Translations under genes and position numbers: made by a program
DNA from: Candidatus Nomurabacteria bacterium
Lineage (GTDB): Bacteria > Patescibacteriota > Minisyncoccia > Phycocordibacterales > PALSA-1337
DNA length: 6,754 nt
Assembly: GCA_943354625.1 (NCBI GenBank)
Contig: CALRCS010000039.1
Span: 1 to 6,754, forward strand
Reading direction: 5' to 3'
Notes under the pieces: generated by a model
Told to the model about the DNA's origin: nothing
Databases searched by the model: none
Seen by the model: the letters and a program-made list of their open reading frames with translations, nothing else
Shown here: in pieces, positions 4,244 through 6,754 of the stretch
Numbering within the stretch: position 1 is the stretch's first letter
How the letters are laid out: every line of letters starts with the position of its first letter

Positions 4244-5821
4244 ATGTCAAACCTCACAAAAAAACAAAAACAAGTCTTTGACTTCATAAATACCTATATT
4301 TCTGAAAATGGCATATCTCCGACGATTGAAGAAATACGAAAAAAGCTGAAACTCAAAGCAGTTTCTACTATCCACGAGCATATTGATTCCCTCAAAGAAA
4401 AAGGGTATCTTTCGAGGTCTGAAAATTCAGCGAGAGGTCTATCTTTGAGGAGAGAAATAAAATCTATTATAGAAATCCCCATTGTCGGAAGAATCGCTGC
4501 TGGATACCCAATAGAAACAATAGAAAATGTTGAGGATACTATTTCTATAGTAAATCCGAGTATTAAAACTTCTGAGGGATATTATGCTTTACGTGTTGTA
4601 GGAGAAAGTATGATTGACGAAGGTATCTTTGACGGAGATATTGTTGTAATAAAAAAGCAATCCGTCGCAGAAAATGGACAGACAGTTGTGGCAATTATTG
4701 ATGATAACGAAGCTACACTCAAAAAACTCTATCGTGAAAAAAGTAGAGTAAGGCTTGAGGCACGGAATCCAAACATGCCATCATTATTTAGAACGGATGT
4801 AGAGGTGCGAGGTGTAGTTGTTCAAGTTATAAGCAACATTACTGACAAGCCGGAAAAAATCATCTCTAAAAAAACCAAACATGGATTTAAGACAATCGAT
4901 CTTTTTGCTGGTGTCGGTGGAATACGTCTAGGATTTGAAAGAGCTGGATTCAAAACAGTTTTCGCAAATGATTTTGAGCCTCAATGCAAAAATACCTACG
5001 ATATGAACTTCAGAGATTCAAAATTAGTAGTTGAGGATATTAGAAATATTGGAATTGATGATCTTCCAAGTTTCGATTTTCTGCTAGGAGGCTTCCCTTG
5101 CCAAGCTTTTTCCATTGCAGGATACAGACAAGGATTCAATGATGAAAAAGGGAGAGGAAATTTATTTTTCGATATAGCGAGAATTCTTGAAGCACGAAAA
5201 CCTGAAGGTTTTCTACTTGAGAATGTAAAAAATCTGAAGAGTCATGACGGAGGTAAGACTTTTAGGATTATTCAGGAGACATTAGAAAATCTAGGATACC
5301 ACCTTAAAACAAAAGTCCTTAATAGTATGGAATATGGGAATATCCCACAAAATAGGGAGCGTGTTTATATGGTAGGTTTCAAAAATAAAAATTATTCTGA
5401 TAAATTTGAGTTTCCTAGTCCGGTAAAATTGACTGTAGGTATCGCTGACTTATTAGAAAAAGATGTACCTGAAAAATACTACTACAATGGTAAGCCACTA
5501 TTCGAAAAACTAAAAGGTTCCGTAAAAGAAGAAGGAAAAGTATACCAGTGGCGTAGACAATATGTCCGGGAAAATAAGAGTGGTGTCTGTCCTACATTAA
5601 CCGCAAACATGGGAACTGGCGGACACAATGTGCCTATTATTAGAGACCAAAAAGGTATCCGGAAATTGACCCCATTGGAATGTGCGCGTATTCAAGGATT
5701 CCCTAGTGACTATAAGATTCCTAAATTAGCAGACTCTGCTTTGTATAAGCAATTTGGGAATTCTGTTAGCGTCCCAGTTATTGAAGCTGTAGGTAGACAG
5801 ATGATGAAAGCGATGCAGTAG
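4244..5821 (+). CDS. LexA-like repressor fused to DNA (cytosine-5) methyltransferase
   Basis: A 525-aa protein with two complete parts. Residues 1-200 are LexA: winged helix (1-70, SPTIEEIRKKLKLKAVSTIH), cleavage site GRIAAGYP with A86-G87 matching E. coli A84-G85, catalytic S122 (GESMIDEGIFDGD) and K160 (ATLKKL). Residues 214-525 are a C5 methyltransferase: motif I DLFAGVGG (219-226), PCQ with nucleophile C286, ENV (326-328), QNRER (369-373), a target-recognition region about 385-465, motif IX RKLTPLECARIQGFP (473-487) and GNSV (505-508). No in-frame ATG lies at the junction (about 200-214). M.SsoII and M.EcoRII have a short N-terminal HTH for autoregulation; a full LexA module is different in allowing RecA-stimulated self-cleavage. 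The likely target is that of the convergent endonuclease, GCNGC if Bsp6I-like. No SD precedes the ATG. Confidence 0.95.
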   Translation: MSNLTKKQKQVFDFINTYISENGISPTIEEIRKKLKLKAVSTIHEHIDSLKEKGYLSRSENSARGLSLRREIKSIIEIPIVGRIAAGYPIETIENVEDTISIVNPSIKTSEGYYALRVVGESMIDEGIFDGDIVVIKKQSVAENGQTVVAIIDDNEATLKKLYREKSRVRLEARNPNMPSLFRTDVEVRGVVVQVISNITDKPEKIISKKTKHGFKTIDLFAGVGGIRLGFERAGFKTVFANDFEPQCKNTYDMNFRDSKLVVEDIRNIGIDDLPSFDFLLGGFPCQAFSIAGYRQGFNDEKGRGNLFFDIARILEARKPEGFLLENVKNLKSHDGGKTFRIIQETLENLGYHLKTKVLNSMEYGNIPQNRERVYMVGFKNKNYSDKFEFPSPVKLTVGIADLLEKDVPEKYYYNGKPLFEKLKGSVKEEGKVYQWRRQYVRENKSGVCPTLTANMGTGGHNVPIIRDQKGIRKLTPLECARIQGFPSDYKIPKLADSALYKQFGNSVSVPVIEAVGRQMMKAMQ

Positions 5822-6385
5822 TTACCAAACTTTTACTTTTGTCGCAATTGGCTTCAGTTCACTCTTTACGATAATATCTTTTTTGATACAAAATCTTGGT
5901 CGACGACCTTCTCCTTGTTGATCTGTAAGTCTTTGACTTTTGTTTACCCTGTTTCTATAAATTAATTTACTTGGTATCTGATAAATATCAAACTTTCCAT
6001 CAACTTTTCCTTCATTATAAAAATCAAGAAAATATAAGTCATCCCATTTTGACCTCGGTCCAAAAGAAGTCAGATCGTTCTCTACACTACAGGCCTTGAT
6101 CTGTTCTGCTCTACCTGTCTTTTCATTAAAAGTGTCAAATGATGTATTTGAGAGTCCATATGCTGATATAAAACGAGACGAACCAGACCAGAGGCAAAAA
6201 GCAACTTCAGAAAGCCCCTCTGGAAAATTTGGCTCACGAGACTTATAGTCTCGCATACCCATTTTCAACCCCCTCCATAAATCAAAAATAGATTTCCATT
6301 TTTCACCATCAGATTTTGTAAAATCCATTATTTCCAATGAACATTCTTCTCCAAAGACTTTAGTTTGTATTTTACGAATATTCAT
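5822..6385 (-). CDS. Type II restriction endonuclease, Bsp6I-like
   Basis: A 187-aa protein. NFPEGLSEVAFCLW (53-66), SFDTFNEKTGRAEQIKACS (82-100) and ENDLTSFGPRSKWDDLYFLDF (102-122) match my memory of the Bsp6I family (PF09504), whose type member recognises GCNGC. The probable PD-(D/E)XK site is D84 with Q95-I96-K97, an (E/Q)xK variant like that of Mrr-type nucleases, with E94 adjacent and E60 on the preceding helix. A basic QGEGRRPRF segment (157-165) may contact DNA. It starts 4 nt after the XRE stop codon with no SD of its own, so translation is probably coupled to the regulator. Its stop codon abuts that of the methyltransferase on the opposite strand. The cognate pairing follows from position; the exact site is inferred. 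Confidence 0.82.
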   Translation of the reverse strand: MNIRKIQTKVFGEECSLEIMDFTKSDGEKWKSIFDLWRGLKMGMRDYKSREPNFPEGLSEVAFCLWSGSSRFISAYGLSNTSFDTFNEKTGRAEQIKACSVENDLTSFGPRSKWDDLYFLDFYNEGKVDGKFDIYQIPSKLIYRNRVNKSQRLTDQQGEGRRPRFCIKKDIIVKSELKPIATKVKVW

Positions 6386-6389
6386 GAAA

Positions 6390-6611
6390 TTATCTGACGA
6401 AATAATCTAAAGATTTTTTGTAAATCTTTGCAAACTCTTTTAATTGCAATACATCAAAACGTCTTTGACCTGATTCAATTTTTGAAAGATAAGACTGGGT
6501 TTTACCGAGTCTTTCCGCAACCTCAACTTGTCCTAGACCAGACTCAAGTCGTGCCTTTATCAAACGTTCAACAATTACATTATGATCCTTTGTATATATT
6601 GCTCTGGGCAT
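6390..6611 (-). CDS. XRE-family HTH regulator, controller (C)-protein-like
   Basis: A 73-aa protein that is almost entirely one lambda-repressor-type helix-turn-helix: RLIKARLESGLGQVEVAERL (16-35) is the first two helices, and TQSYLSKIESGQRRFDVLQL (38-57) holds the recognition helix with the usual YLSKIE(S/N)GQR signature. The size and position directly upstream of the endonuclease (4-nt gap) are those of C proteins, which delay nuclease expression until the host DNA is methylated. The start is ATG at 6611 with no SD, and a -10 box 9 nt upstream suggests an almost leaderless mRNA, common among C genes. Direct repeats in its promoter could be its own operator. Confidence 0.88.
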   Translation of the reverse strand: MPRAIYTKDHNVIVERLIKARLESGLGQVEVAERLGKTQSYLSKIESGQRRFDVLQLKEFAKIYKKSLDYFVR

Positions 6612-6620
6612 TACATTGAT

Positions 6621-6650
6621 AGTATATTATTCCATTGTGTTATATTCCAA
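6621..6650 (-). promoter_or_regulatory. Promoter of the XRE-endonuclease operon, nearly leaderless
   Basis: On the minus strand TTGGAA (6650-6645), an 18-nt spacer and TATACT (6626-6621). The ATG is only 9 nt past the -10, so transcription would start about 2-3 nt before it. GGAATA occurs twice 15 bp apart, once overlapping the -35 and once in the spacer. ATTGC/GCAAT (6651-6655, 6664-6668) is an inverted repeat just upstream. Both are candidate operator sites for the XRE protein. Confidence 0.6.
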
Positions 6651-6752
6651 ATTGCCATATAATGCAATGGGTCCCCCCCCCGAAAAGCATGGGACGGCGC
6701 GGAAACCTCTCCCCCCAGACCCCCGAGCTTCCGCGCCGACTGCATCTGTATT
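6627..6752 (-). CDS. Second copy of the repeat-borne reading frame (partial, probably degraded)
   Basis: Read inward from the right edge, the repeat encodes the same NTDAVGAEARGSGGRGFRAVPCFS peptide segment as the left copy (in shared bases) and then runs through nine G into an unrelated tail ending in TAA at 6629-6627. The tail overlaps the XRE promoter and looks non-coding. The frame after the G run depends on its exact length. This may be a gene remnant or a contig-end effect rather than a working gene. Confidence 0.2.
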   Translation of the reverse strand, partial: NTDAVGAEARGSGGRGFRAVPCFSGGGPIALYGNLEYNTME

Positions 6753-6754
6753 CA
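6681..6754 (-). repeat. Right arm of the perfect 74-bp inverted repeat
   Basis: Exact reverse complement of 37-110, reaching the last base of the window, so its outer limit is unknown. The inner limit is at 6681, where a run of nine C (6673-6681) begins. The 10-bp stem and G-rich loop described for the left arm are present here on the opposite strand. Confidence 0.9.

Noticed and set aside
1..6754. tRNA, rRNA, CRISPR array or riboswitch
   Set aside because: No cloverleaf, rRNA core, evenly spaced direct repeats or recognisable aptamer was seen on either strand.
1..6754. Avoidance of GCNGC by the island, expected if it is the restriction target
   Set aside because: Several sites are present, for example near 1140, 1708, 1729 and 4496, so there is no depletion. 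This is not evidence against the assignment because the methylase would protect them.

Overview
The window reads as a small defence-type accessory island in a bacterium. It carries a restriction-modification set whose methyltransferase is fused to a complete LexA-like repressor/protease, a TIR-domain operon, and several orphan genes. TGA terminates one gene, no gene contains an in-frame TGA, and TTG and GTG starts are used, so the genetic code looks standard (table 11). Weak or absent Shine-Dalgarno sites on several genes, short intergenic gaps and the style of the hypothetical proteins would fit a Patescibacteria/CPR-like genome from metagenomic data. That host guess is low-confidence inference; no marker gene fixes the taxon.

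Layout, left to right. (1) 1-140: the open 3' end of a reading frame entering from outside, overlapping one arm of a perfect 74-bp inverted repeat (37-110). (2) 237-1295, minus: a 352-aa protein with a C-terminal RRGYWRR...WVRPTWV motif like that of a phage/plasmid family related to AcrVA2. It has a strong SD at a TTG start and a good terminator at its 3' end. (3) 1434-2706, plus: a two-gene operon of a class I SAM methyltransferase and a Trp-rich helical protein of unknown function, coupled by an 8-nt overlap and closed by a clear terminator. (4) 4161-2753, minus: a tight three-gene operon of a three-helix membrane protein, a TIR-like protein (DUF1863/ThsB type) and a small WNYFPHK protein. 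(5) 4244-5821, plus: the LexA-C5 cytosine methyltransferase fusion. (6) 6611-5822, minus: a small XRE regulator and a Bsp6I-like type II restriction endonuclease, convergent with the methyltransferase with no bases between the stop codons. (7) 6681-6754: the second arm of the 74-bp repeat.

How the parts may work together (inference). The fusion retains the LexA Ala-Gly cleavage site and the Ser/Lys dyad as well as all the main C5-methyltransferase motifs. It could repress transcription and be cut after DNA damage, which would separate the DNA-binding domain from the enzyme. Its promoter lies back to back with that of the TIR operon in an 82-bp gap that also contains direct and inverted operator-like repeats. 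One repressor-methyltransferase could therefore set both its own level and that of a TIR effector operon. The restriction enzyme is under separate control, behind an XRE regulator with a nearly leaderless promoter. From about 2745 rightwards the DNA is visibly more AT-rich than genes 237-2706, which suggests the island was assembled from at least two sources.
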